From positions 50,468,001-50,532,000 of the forward strand of contig OX419760.1 of the NCBI GenBank assembly GCA_948567375.1: 64,000 bases of DNA, in the 5' to 3' direction. The number at the start of each line of letters is the position of its first letter. Positions within the stretch are counted from its first letter, which is position 1. Source of the stretch: Lunularia cruciata. Its lineage: Eukaryota; Streptophyta; Marchantiopsida; Lunulariales; Lunulariaceae. Of this stretch, positions 11,701 to 23,200 are shown piece after piece. The notes beneath the pieces were generated by a model. The model had not been told where the DNA came from. It did no database searches and was given only the letters and a program-made list of their open reading frames with translations. The position numbers and the translations under genes are program-made.

Positions 11701-14700
11701 CAGGAAATATTTATATTATGTCCGAGCTTCACTTAACATTCGATTGGTTAGATGCACTTCATCTCCTTACGGCTTTTTTACGCAACTAGATTACCTCAAC
11801 ATCATGTTTACATGTCATCCGCTCTTCATATGCACTTATTGAGTTCTGGATATCCTGTTCGAAGAACGGCTTCTGCTCTCATGTCCTGGACATCATGTTT
11901 ACATTTATTGGATGCATGCTATTGGTATACAAGTGTTGCTCTTTAATTGTTTCTAGATGACATATACTTCTGCTTACAGTCGATCAGTTGTTTCCTTTCA
12001 TCTCCTTTTCCGGTTTTATACTAATTTCTTCTTGCACATTTTTTGTATACATTACATATCATGCATCGTATTTGCATTCAATGAGTTCTGGATCCCCCGT
12101 TCCTCAATCGGCTTCGGTCTTCATTTCTCAATATCATGTTTACACTGTTGGCCCTCATGAGCATTTGAACAGAAACTAGGTTCAAGGAGTAGGGTTAGGG
12201 GTACTATGTCTTCCTCGACTGTCGATTTCATGGCTTCTACATGATTCCCGACTTCAGATTAACTTAATCTTTCTGGTCTAGCTCGTTAGGTCATTGTTCC
12301 CCTTTGAGCTTTGTTTTTTCTACATGTGCGGTTTATCTGTTACAGTTTATTCGATGCATGCTATTCGTATACGAGTGTTGCTCTTTAATTGTTTCTAGAT
12401 GGCATTCACTTCTGCTTACATTCAATCAGTTGTTTCCATTTCATCTCTTTTCCGGGTTTTATACTAATTTCGTCTTGCACCTTTTTGGTATACATTACAT
12501 GTCATGCATCTCATTTGCACTTCATGAGTTCTGGATCTCCCGTTCTTCGTACTGCTTCTGTCCTCAATCCTCAATATCATGTTTACACTGTTGGCACTCA
12601 TGAGCTTCTGAACAGAAATTCGGTTTGAGGGGTACTGACATCCGTGCCGCTACTTCGGCTCTACGTTTGGCACTGATGAAGTCGTACTTGTGAGGCTTAC
12701 TACGGCTGCCTTCTGCTTCCTCAGGCTGTTTCAGTGTTTCAGGACTCATGCGTCCATAGCGCATGTAGTGATATACTGTATACAGTCCACTGATCATTTG
12801 CACTTCATGAGCTCTGGATAACCCTTTCCCAGAACAGCTTCTGTTCTCATATACAATATACACGGTCCACAGGTGTTTTCGTGAAGGTTTACTATGGCTG
12901 CCTTCTGCTTCCCTTTGCTGTTTAGTGTCTCAGGATTCAAGTGTTCGGAGCACTTGTTGCAATATACTTTATATCCTGTCCTATTTCGCTTCGCTCTCAT
13001 TACCCTGTTACACTTTCACAGGTTTCTGCAGCCATCATCCTATAGCTCTTGCATTGTTCCTCTCCTCCATTCCCCAGCTAATTCCCTCCCTGTTATTTTT
13101 CCTTCGCTCTTTGCCTGATTCATGGGTTTGACCTCTTGTGTATACAGTGTTCCTACCCGACTCCAGCACACGTTTTTAATTTTTATCGTTCACGCACTGC
13201 TTACTGGCAGTCTTTTACATAGCATTTCCTATTTCTTGCAGTCGTTTGCATAGAGTTCTCAATTTCACGGTGGTTTACTATTCTGTTAGCCATATGTTAT
13301 TCTCAATTTGTTTCAATTATGCCTTTGCTTCAAGTTACATTCAATGCATTCTATCTTATGGTTTTCTCACTATTCTAGCATTGTGAATCATGTGCATCTT
13401 GCTTACCAATCATTTGCACTTCATGAGTCCTGGATAACCCGTTCCCAGAACGGTTTTTGTTCTCGTATACCTATGTATATACAGTCCACCCTGTCCATCA
13501 CTTCATCCGTGGCAGATTTTGCCTCTTTTCTTTGTTCTTTCCTACGTTGCTCTATGTCCTTTCATGCTTTTCTTGCTTTTCTGTTCTTTCCTTCTTACTC
13601 TTTGCCTTTGCTTTTCCTGTTTGAGTAGGTTCGCCGCTGCGCACCATATGGTTACATGGTGCACCGATGATACTTCTTTCTCCCCTCTCGAAATACTAAT
13701 GAAACTTTACTTGACAATTTCACTTTTCTGTGTCCTGGATTTTATCTGGACTAACTCGTCCATTCCCCAACTAATTCCCTCCCTAGTATTTTCCCTTCGC
13801 TCTTTGACTGCTTCCTGCTTCAACCTCTCGTGTCTACAGTGTTCCTACCTGACTCCAGCCCACGTTCTTAATCTTCGTTCACGCACTGCTTACTGGCGAG
13901 CTCTTACATCACGTTTCCTATTCCTCGCTATTGGTTACATAGATGCCCTCGATTTTACGTTTGTACTCTGTGAGCTTTTGGCCCCGTTTCTGTGGCAGAT
14001 GACCTGCTCTTTCCCTGTGTCTTTGGACTCACTCCCTACTGTGTTGTTGGGTGTCAAACGACTTGCTCCTTCCCATGCCTTCTGACTCAGCTCCTTACTG
14101 TTTCTTCAGTGATTTCAAGCAGGTGATTTACGACAGCGCTTGGTGCAATATTATTTTTATCCTGTCCTATTTGGCTTCACTCTCGTTACCGGTTACACTT
14201 CGACAGGTTTCTGCAGCCACACCATCCAGTAGCTCTTGCATTGTTCCACTCCTCCATTCCCCAGCTAATTCCCTCCCTATTATTCTTCATTTGCTCTTTG
14301 CCTGATTCCTGGTTCGACCTCTCGCTTCTACAGCGTTCCTACCCACCCTACTCCAGCCCACGTGTTTTATTTTTATCTTTGACAGGTTTCTGCAGCCACA
14401 CCACACCATCCAGTAGCTCTCGCATTGTCCCACTCCTCCATTCTCCAGCTAATTCCCTCCCTATTATCCTTCATTTGCTCTTTGCCTGATTCCTGGTTCG
14501 ACCTCTTGCTTCTACAGCGTTCCTACCCGACTCCAGCCGACGTTTTTTTATTTTTATCATTCTCACACTGCTTAGTGGCGGTCTATTACATAATGTTTCC
14601 TATTTCTTGCATAGATGTTCACGATTTCACGTTTGTTTGCTAGTCCGTTAGTTATATTTTATTTTCAGTTTGTGTCAATTATGCCTTTTGCTTCAAGTTA

Positions 14701-17249
14701 CATTCGATGTATTCTACCTTATGGATTTCTCACTATTCTAGTATTGTGAATCATGTACATCTTGCTTACCGATCATTTGCACTTCATGAGTTTTGGATAA
14801 CCGGTTCCCAGAACGGCTTCTGCTCTCATATTACACTTCGACAGGTTTTTGCAGCCACACCATCCAATAGCTGTTTAGCGTCTCAGGACTCCAGCGTCCA
14901 TAGCGCTGGTTGTGATATACTTTATATCCTCTATCCTCTTCAGCTTTGCTCTTGATACCTTTTCACACTTCGACCCGTTTCTGCAGCCACATCATCCAAG
15001 AATGCTTGTTTTGTTCCACTCCTCCATTCCCCAACTAATTCCCTCCCTAGTATTTTCCCTTAGCTCTTTGACTGCTTCCTGCTTCCTGCTTCGCCCTCTT
15101 GTGTCTACAGTGTTCCTACCCGACTCCAGCCCACATTCTTCATCTTTGTTCACGCACTGCTTACTGGCGGGCTCTTACATCACGTTTCCTATTCCTTGCT
15201 ATTGTTTGCATAGATGCTCTCGATTTCATGTTCTTTACTAGTCCGTCCGCCATTGGTTATTCCCGGAGGCCTGTATACCATAGTGTTGTTTGGGAGTCCT
15301 TCTTGACTTCTGAATTCATATTTATACTGTATACTTCCGTTCTCGTATACCTATATACGCTGTATACTTCACCTTCACCTTCACCTTCATTCACTTCACC
15401 TCTGCTTTTCCCGCTTCAGTTGACTCATCCCCTTCCCGCGCTGAAGTTTTCTTGCTCCACTCTCGTATCACTAGGGAACCTCTGTTTGACTCTTTCCCAT
15501 TGTTGTGTCCTGGACTTTCTCTCTACTAATGAATGTTTGTGATTTCAGGGATCCATCAGGTATGTCTTGATTTCTTCCCTCATCTTACTCATGTGGATTC
15601 TTTTCTTTCTGGACTGATCCTCATTATGCGGCTAAGACTCCAGCGCTTAAGTGCATGCCTGCACTTTTGCTTGCCCTTGCTTTCCACACTTCCACCCCTG
15701 TTCTTTTTGACATTCCCATTCCTTTTGAGCGGCACTTTAGGGGAGCAACCGAGTTTGCCTTGGCACTCATGAGTTTTCGAGCAGAAACTCGGTATGAGGG
15801 GTACTGACAATTTCTCAGCTACTTCGGCACTGCGTGAGGCACTGATGAAGTCGCAGGTGTTTTCGTGAAGGTTTACTATGGCCGCCTTCTGCTTCCCCTT
15901 TGCTGTTTAGCATCTCAGGACTCAAGCGTCCAGAGCGCTTGTTGTGATATACTTTATATCCTGTCCTTTTCCGCTTCGCTCTCATTACCCTGTTACACTT
16001 AGACAGGTTTCTGAAGCCACACAACCCTAGAGCTCTTGCATTGTTCCACTCCTCCATTCCCCAGCTAATTCACTCTCTATTATTTTTTCCTTCGCTCTTT
16101 GCCTGATTCATGGGACCTCTTGTGTATACAGTGTTCCTACCGGACTCCAGCCCACGGGTTTTTATTTTTATCGTTCACACACTGCTTACTGGCAGTCTTT
16201 TACATAGCGTTACCTATTTCTCGCAGTTGTTTGCATAGAGTTCTCGATTTCATGGTGGTTTACTAGTCTGTTAGCCATATGTTATTCTCAATTTGTTTCA
16301 ATTATGCCTTTGCTTCAAGTTACATTTGATGCATTCTACCTTATGGATTTCTCACTATTCTAGCATTGTCAATTATGTACATCTTGCTTATCAATCATTT
16401 GCACCTCATGAGTTCTGGATACCCCATTCCCAGAACGGCATCTGTTCTCGTATACCTATATATATATATATATATATTTTCGGCACTGTGTGAGGCACTG
16501 ATGAAGTCGCATGTGTTTTCATGGAGATGTACTATGGCCGTCTTCTGCTTCCCTCGGCTGTTTGGCTTCTCTGGACTCAGGGGTCCATAGCGCTTGCTGT
16601 GATATATCGATATCCATGTCCTTGGATGCTTTGCTCGTCTTCCCTTGTTCTCTGAGCGATTTATACTTCCAGTGCTCTGTCTCATCCACCTTCTCCGATT
16701 TTCGTTTCCTGACTCAGCTCTTCCTTGACCCGCAATATTTACTGACTATTACTTGTCTCTTGCCACCAGTTCATCTCCATCCTTTTCAGCTGTCCGTTTC
16801 TTCCTGGGGTCTTTATTTTTCTACTTATGTGGGAGTACTGTCTCCGTTTCTTTGCAGGCTGCATCTCAACTATGCGAGTTGCTATCTAATGGTTTCCACG
16901 TGACAGTTATTTCGCGTTTCATTCGATGATGTTTCTCATATAGATATGCTGGTGTTTCAATATGTTTATTTAGATTATGCCATTGCTGCAGGTTACCTTC
17001 GATGCATTCTAACTTCGGGATTTCATACTACTCTAGTCTTGCGTGTCGCTTACCTTCTGTGCATTCTACCTTCGGGGTTTCATATTCCTAGTGTTGAGTA
17101 TCATGTACATATTGTTTATCGCTCATTTGCACTTCATGAGTTCTGGATAACCCGTTCCCAGAACGGTTTCCGTTCTCGTATACCTATATATATATGGTCA
17201 CCAGAACATTCCCAGAACAGATGCCGTTCCCAGAATGGCATCTGTTCTC

Positions 17250-17287
<38 letters not shown>

Positions 17288-20200
17288 TCAGAATATGGTT
17301 CTGGATCACCCGTTCCCAGAACGGCTTCTGCTCTCATTTACCAATATATATATGGTCACCTTTTTCCTTTAGAACTGTATACAATCTTGTCTCTTCAAGT
17401 GTATATTATATATCGGATAGCACTCTTTGGATTTTTATGTCATGTGGATTTTCATCGTAGACTGATGGACACGTGTCCACTGCTTATGGACACTGCTTAT
17501 GGACACGTAGCCCACCTGGTTCTTCACTTAACACGAGGCTGCAGTTGCCTCTGTCGGTTGCCCTATCACAAGTTCCCCTCATTTCTTTTCAGTACTCTGA
17601 CCTGCTTCTCTGTTCGCAAGGTTTCTCCTGCTGGGTTTACTGGGTTGGGGTTTGCTGGGGTTTCTCCCGCTCTCCTTTCTTGTTGCAGCATTGACGTTTT
17701 TTGCTCCCCTCTCGTGGTCTGCTGGGGTCTCTCCGACTAGTCCTTGCTTGTGAAGGATAGCAAGTTTTTTTGGCTCCCCGCTTGTCCCTTCCCTTGCAGC
17801 GCTGCACTTTCTTGCGAGGAGGTTGATTTCGCAGGTCCCTCCCTGAGCAGTGCTGAGTTTTCTTACAAGGATGTTTATTTCGCTGATTTCGCTGCTGTTT
17901 ATTTCGCTGATGCTTCCTGTATCTCACTACTTTGGTTTATTTCGCTGGTCCCTTCCCGTGCAGCACTGCGTTTTTCTTACAATGATGTTTATTTCGCTGA
18001 TGCATATCGTAGCTCCCTATCTCTGAGCGGCACTGTAGGGGAGCAACCGAGTTTGCCTTGGCACTCATGAGTTTTCGAGCAAAAACTCGGTATGAGGGGT
18101 ACTGACTCTAGCTTAGCTACTTCGGCACTGCGTGAGGCACTGATGAAGTCGCATGTGTTTTCATGGAGATGTACTATGGCTGTCTTCTGCTTCCCTCAGC
18201 TGTTTGGCTTCTCTTGACTCAGGCGTCCATAGCACTGTGATATATCAATATCCAAGTCCTCGGATGCTTTGCTCATCTTCCCTCGTTCTCTGAGCGATTT
18301 ATACTTCCAGTGCTCTCTCTCATCAACCTTCTCCGATTTTCGTTTCCTGACTCAGCTCTTCCTTGACCCGCGATATTTACAGACTCTTACTTGTCTCTTG
18401 CCACCAGTTCATCTCCATCCTTTTCAGCTGTCCGTTTCTTTGTGATGTATTTATTTTTCTACTTATGTGGGAGGACGGTCTCCGTTTCTTTGCAGACTGC
18501 ATCTCAAATATGCGAGTTGCTATCTAATGGTTTCCACGTGACAGTTATTTCGCGTTTCATTCGATGATGTTTCTCATATAGATATGCTGGTGTTTCAATA
18601 TGTTTATTTAGATTATGCCATTGCTGCAAGTTACCTTCGATGCATTCTAACTTCGGGATTTCATACTAGTCTAGCCTTGCGTGTAGCTTACCTTCCGTGC
18701 ATTCTACCCTCGGGGTTTAATATTCCTAGTGTTGTGTATCATGTACATATTGTTTATCGCTCATTTGCACTTCATGAGTTCTGGATAACCCGTTCCCAGA
18801 ACGGCTTCCTTTCTCGTATACCTATATATATGGTCACCTCTGCCAATTACCGTTCACAGTCTATGGTTCTACCCACACCAAACCATGCATGACTCTGCTG
18901 GGTCTTGGTCTTTGTTGAGTCCTAGTTTTTATTCTCACATTGACTCTCCATTTACTCACCTCGTAAACCATATTTCTTTTACAGGTCCTTCTTCTCATTC
19001 TATTTATTGCTTTACCAGTCCCAAGGTCCACATCAGCCTCCTCTTGTCAGCCACTTCCTGTTCATAGCATTAGTTTCATCTCGTTTCTCGTTCCATGTTG
19101 ACTCACCTCTGTCCACGTCAGACTTACTGTTCATGGTCACTGTTCCACCCATGTTCGGCATTACTCTTTGATTCACCTCGTGGCACGTCAAGACTACTCC
19201 TAATCCCCGTCCTGAGATTTATAGAGATTTGAGAACATCTGTTCTTTCTGCCAGGCGGGGAGCTCATGTCCCAGCCCACCAGTAGTGTCTCCCATAGGTT
19301 GCCATACCAAGCAGTGGTACGGGAGTTCTACTTGACTTCTGGACTTGTATATATACAATCTACCACTATTTTAATTCACATACGGTTTTCTGCCATGTGG
19401 TCTTCGAAGGTGGGCCCACCTTGTCCATCACTTCATCCAAGGCAGATTTTGCCTCTTTTCTTTGCCCTTTCCTGCGGTGGTGGTGCTCTAGGTCCTTTCA
19501 TGCTTTTCCTTGTTTCTCTGTTCTTTCCTTCTTACACTTCGGCTTTGCTTTTCTTGTTTGAATAGACTTGCCCCTTCCCTTGCAGCGCTGATGTTTCTTG
19601 CTCCTCTCTCTAATTATTAACGAACCTTTGCTTGACAATTTCTCATTGTGGTGTCCTGGATTTTCTCTCTACTAATGGATGTTTGTGATTTCAGGGATCC
19701 ATCAGGTATGTCTCTATTCCTTCCCTCTCTTACTCATGTTGATTCATTTCTTTCTTGCCCGATCCTCATTATGCGGTTGAGACTCCTGCATTTATTTGTG
19801 TGCCTGCACTTCTGCTTGCTCTTTCTTTCCACACTTCCACTACTGTTCTTCTGTTTTTCGACATTCCCACTACTTATGAGCAGCACTTTAGGGGAGCAAC
19901 CGAGGTTGCCTTGGCACTCATGAGTTTTAGAGCAGAATCTCAGTACAAGGGGTACTGACACTTGCTCTGCTACTTTGGCACTGTGTGAGGCACTGATGAA
20001 GTCGCATGTGTTTTCGTGGAGGTTTACTATGGCTGCCTTCTGCTTCCTTTGTTGTTTAGTGTCTCCGGGCTCAAGCGTCCATAGTGCTTGTTGCGATATA
20101 CTCTATATCCTGTCCTCTTTTGCTGCGCTCTCGTTACCATGTTACACTTTGACTTGTCTCTGCAGCCACATTATCCATAAGCTCTCACATTTTTCCACTC

Positions 20201-23200
20201 CTCCATTCCCCATCTAATTCCTTCCCTATTATTTTTCCTTTGCACTTTGCCTGATTCATGGTTCTACCTCCAGGGTCTACAGTGTTCCTACCCGACCCCA
20301 GCCCACGTTTTTAATTTTCATCGTTCATGCACTGCTTACTGGTGGTCTATTACATAACGTTTTCTATTTCTCGCGACCGTTTGCATAGCTGTTATCAATT
20401 TCAAGTTGTTTACTAGTCCTTTAGATATATGTTATTCTCAATTTGTTGCAATTATGCTTATCCGAGTTTGCCTTGGCACTCATGAGTTTTTGAGCAGAAA
20501 CTCTTGAGGGGTACTGGCAAACGCTCAGCTACTTCGGCACTGCGTTCGGCACTGATAAAGTTGCAGGTGTTTTCATGAAGGTTTACTATGGCCGCCTTCT
20601 GCTTCCCTATACTGTTTAGTGTCTCAGGACTCAAGCATCCATAGCGCTTGTTGCGATATACTTTATATCCTGTCCTTTTCCACTTCATGCTCATCACCCT
20701 GTTACACTTCGACAGGTTTCTGCAGCCACACCATCCTATAGCTCTCGCGTTGTTCCTCTGCACCATTCCCCAGCTAATTCCCTCCCTAATATTTTTCCTT
20801 CGCCCTTTGCCTGATTCATGGGACCTCTGGTGTATACAGTGTTCCTACCCGACTCCAGCTCACATCTTTTATTTTTGTTGTTCATGCACTGCTTACTGGC
20901 AGTCTTTTACATAGCGATACGTATTTCTCGCAGTCATTTGCATAGAGTTCTCGATTTCATGGTGGTTTACTACTCTGTTAGCCATATGTTATTCTCAATT
21001 TGTTTCAATTATGCCTTTGCTTCAAGTTACATTCGATGCATTCTACATTATGGATTTCTCACTATTCTAGCATTGTGAATCATGTACATCTTGCTTACCG
21101 ATCATATGCAATTCATGAGTTCTGGATAACCCGTTCCCAGAACGGCTTCTGTTCTCTTATACCTATATATATCCGGTGCTCTTTTGCTCTCATTACACTG
21201 TTACCCTTCAATATATCTCTGCAGAAGCACCATCCACTAAGCTCCCGCATAGTTCCTCTCCTCTCTTCCCCAGCTAACTCCCTCCCTATTATTTTCCCTC
21301 GCTCTTTGCCTGCTTCATGGTTCATACCTGACTTTCGACCTCCAGTATCTCCAGCGTTCCTTCCCGACTCCAGCCTACAGTTTAATTTTCTTCGTTCATG
21401 CACTGCTTACTGGTGGTCAATCACACAATGTTTTGTATTCCTCGAATTCGTTTGAATAGCTGTTATCGATTTCAAGTTGTTTACCAGTCCTTTAGATATA
21501 TGTTGTTCTCGATTTGTTGCAGTTATGCCTTTGCTTCAGGTTACGTTTGATGCATTCTGCTTCACGGATTTATCACTATCCTAGCATTGTGCATAAAGTA
21601 CATCTTGGTTACCGATCATATAATTTAATGAGTTTTGGAGCACTCGTTCCTAGAACGGCTTCTGCTCGCATATACCTATATCCAGTCCCCTAACGGTGCC
21701 TTTGCGTCAGGTTACCTTCGATTGAATTTGCATCCATTTATGTTTACATTTCATTACATCCATATGCATGTCCTCTGGTTCGTATCGGTTCCCTACTTGT
21801 AAAGTGGGTTCCGGATTCCCCGTTCTAAGGGCTTCTGCTCCCATTGCTCAAATATCCACTTGTGTATCCCGTCTCTTGACCTTTAACCCCCAACTGCATT
21901 TATAGTTCCTCTGTCCGTGAGCAGTTAGGCGGTGTTTCGATGTATTGGTATGTATAGAACTGTAATCTCCAACGCGAGTTAGAACCTCAAGGAATTTACA
22001 GGAGTTCAGCTCTGTCTGTCGGACTATGTCTTGCCTTGACATGCTGCGGTTAGTCCCAGTCCTCACACACTGGCTCTTGCGCGTGAAGATGCTCCTCTAC
22101 TTGGAAGATAACGCGTTTAGTGCTCCTTCGACAAACACTTAGTAGACGTAAGTCATTGTTTCCTTCGAGGTTACACTTCCTCGAATTGGCCCTTGCCTGC
22201 CGGAACACATGATTTAAACGATCCTAGGCTTCGCTAGTTTATGAAGGCTACACATGTAGTAATCCTTGTCTGCAGGAACACGTAACCACAATGCATGCTT
22301 CGCCTACCTCTCTGACAGGTACAAAGAATTAAACTACATTACACTCAAACATCAGAGTCATGTCCGGTCGGAGGTGGGTATGGAACCGGTTTCTGTATTT
22401 CTTTTTCTCAATCTGTCGTAGCTTGTCCAGAAGTCTTCTTCCTGATTCCTGTTTTCCGTTGTGAGCAAAAGTAGGATCGCTCGTTACAACCGTGAACTTG
22501 ACATTAGATTCCGACTGATCTATCGCACAGTGTTCTCATATTTAAATCACCAATCGCTGATTCCCGAACAAAGCTGGTGATTAAAACTCTTCAGCACAAA
22601 CGGTATTTTCTCAAGCCCATCAAGGGCGGGGACTGATCTTTCTCTTGTAGTTCTTCTCCTGCTTATTCCTATCTCTCCTCCGGGATCTGCTTGAATTCTG
22701 CTTCCGTAGCCGGCAAATCGTGCCCAGCTACGGATATGTTTGCTAGTTTGAAGTGTTCTCAAAACTGGTTACCGTGGATGTCTGTGTCGGGTATAACGTA
22801 GTAATATCAGTGAATTTTGCAGGGTCTATGTGTCGGAACTCCGCTGTATTTGCGGGACACATTTGCTCACTTTTCATTGCATTAATATTTCCTCTTAGGC
22901 AGGCAGTTTCAAGTCTTCTCTACTTGACACTGGGCTCAACACTACTCATAATAGTTGCTGCAAGTCTTCATTCAGATGTTAGGCAGTCATCCTTGGGTAT
23001 CAGTTATACTGAATGGTATGGTTTTTCTTGCATGATTGCAGTGAAGAAGGCTACTATGACGGTGTGGTTTTTCACCGTGTCATAAAAGGTTTCATGATCC
23101 AAGGAGGAGATCCCAAGGGTGATGGAACGGGTGGAGAATCAATATGGGGTGGCAAATTTGATGATGAGTTCCAAGAGAGGTAAGCGTATGTCGTTTTTCT

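Larger units (their letters stand above)
7870..21860 (+). repeat. Array of diverged repeats, full unit about 600-750 bp, inside the cyclophilin intron
   Basis: The same ordered blocks recur many times. Block a: ggtttactatggctgcctt, then a stretch ending ttgtgatatactttatatcc. Block b: gacaggtttctgcagccac, then ccccagctaattccctccc and gctctttgcctgattcatgg. Block c: cacgcactgcttactgg, then cttttacatagcg. Block d: caatttgtttcaattatgcc, then gcttcaagttacattcgatg. Block e: cttcatgagttctggataac and the 15-bp dyad, then block f with ggcactgatgaagtcgca. Fuller copies are at about 8420-9000, 12890-13490, 15870-16470, 20020-20460 and 20580-21170; partial or rearranged copies fill much of the rest. I see no terminal repeats, reverse transcriptase, transposase or other protein domain in any copy, so the origin is unknown. 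Exact copy number needs a self-alignment. Confidence 0.85.
7519..23041 (+). other. Giant intron of the cyclophilin gene (15,523 nt)
   Basis: The donor GT at 7519 follows codons for ENFIKH plus AG, and the acceptor AG at 23040-23041 precedes TGAAGAAGG. Joining gives AGT (Ser) and continues [13 protein letters not shown] in frame, the expected cyclophilin fold order. No exon of this gene is needed or seen between. The other introns of the gene's 3' part are 358 and 259 nt. The intron is pyrimidine-rich on the transcribed (plus) strand and mostly made of a diverged repeat array. The flanks 7519-7870 and 21860-23041 look non-repetitive by eye. Confidence 0.85.

Noticed and set aside
17637-17927. 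Arg/Lys/Gln-rich minus-strand frame in the intron
   Set aside because: It is produced by repeated tgtttatttcgctgat-type sequence. Composition is low-complexity and no start or domain is convincing.
7870-21860. CRISPR-like or satellite interpretation of the intron array
   Set aside because: Units are long, diverged and without regular short repeat-spacer structure, and this is a plant nuclear intron.
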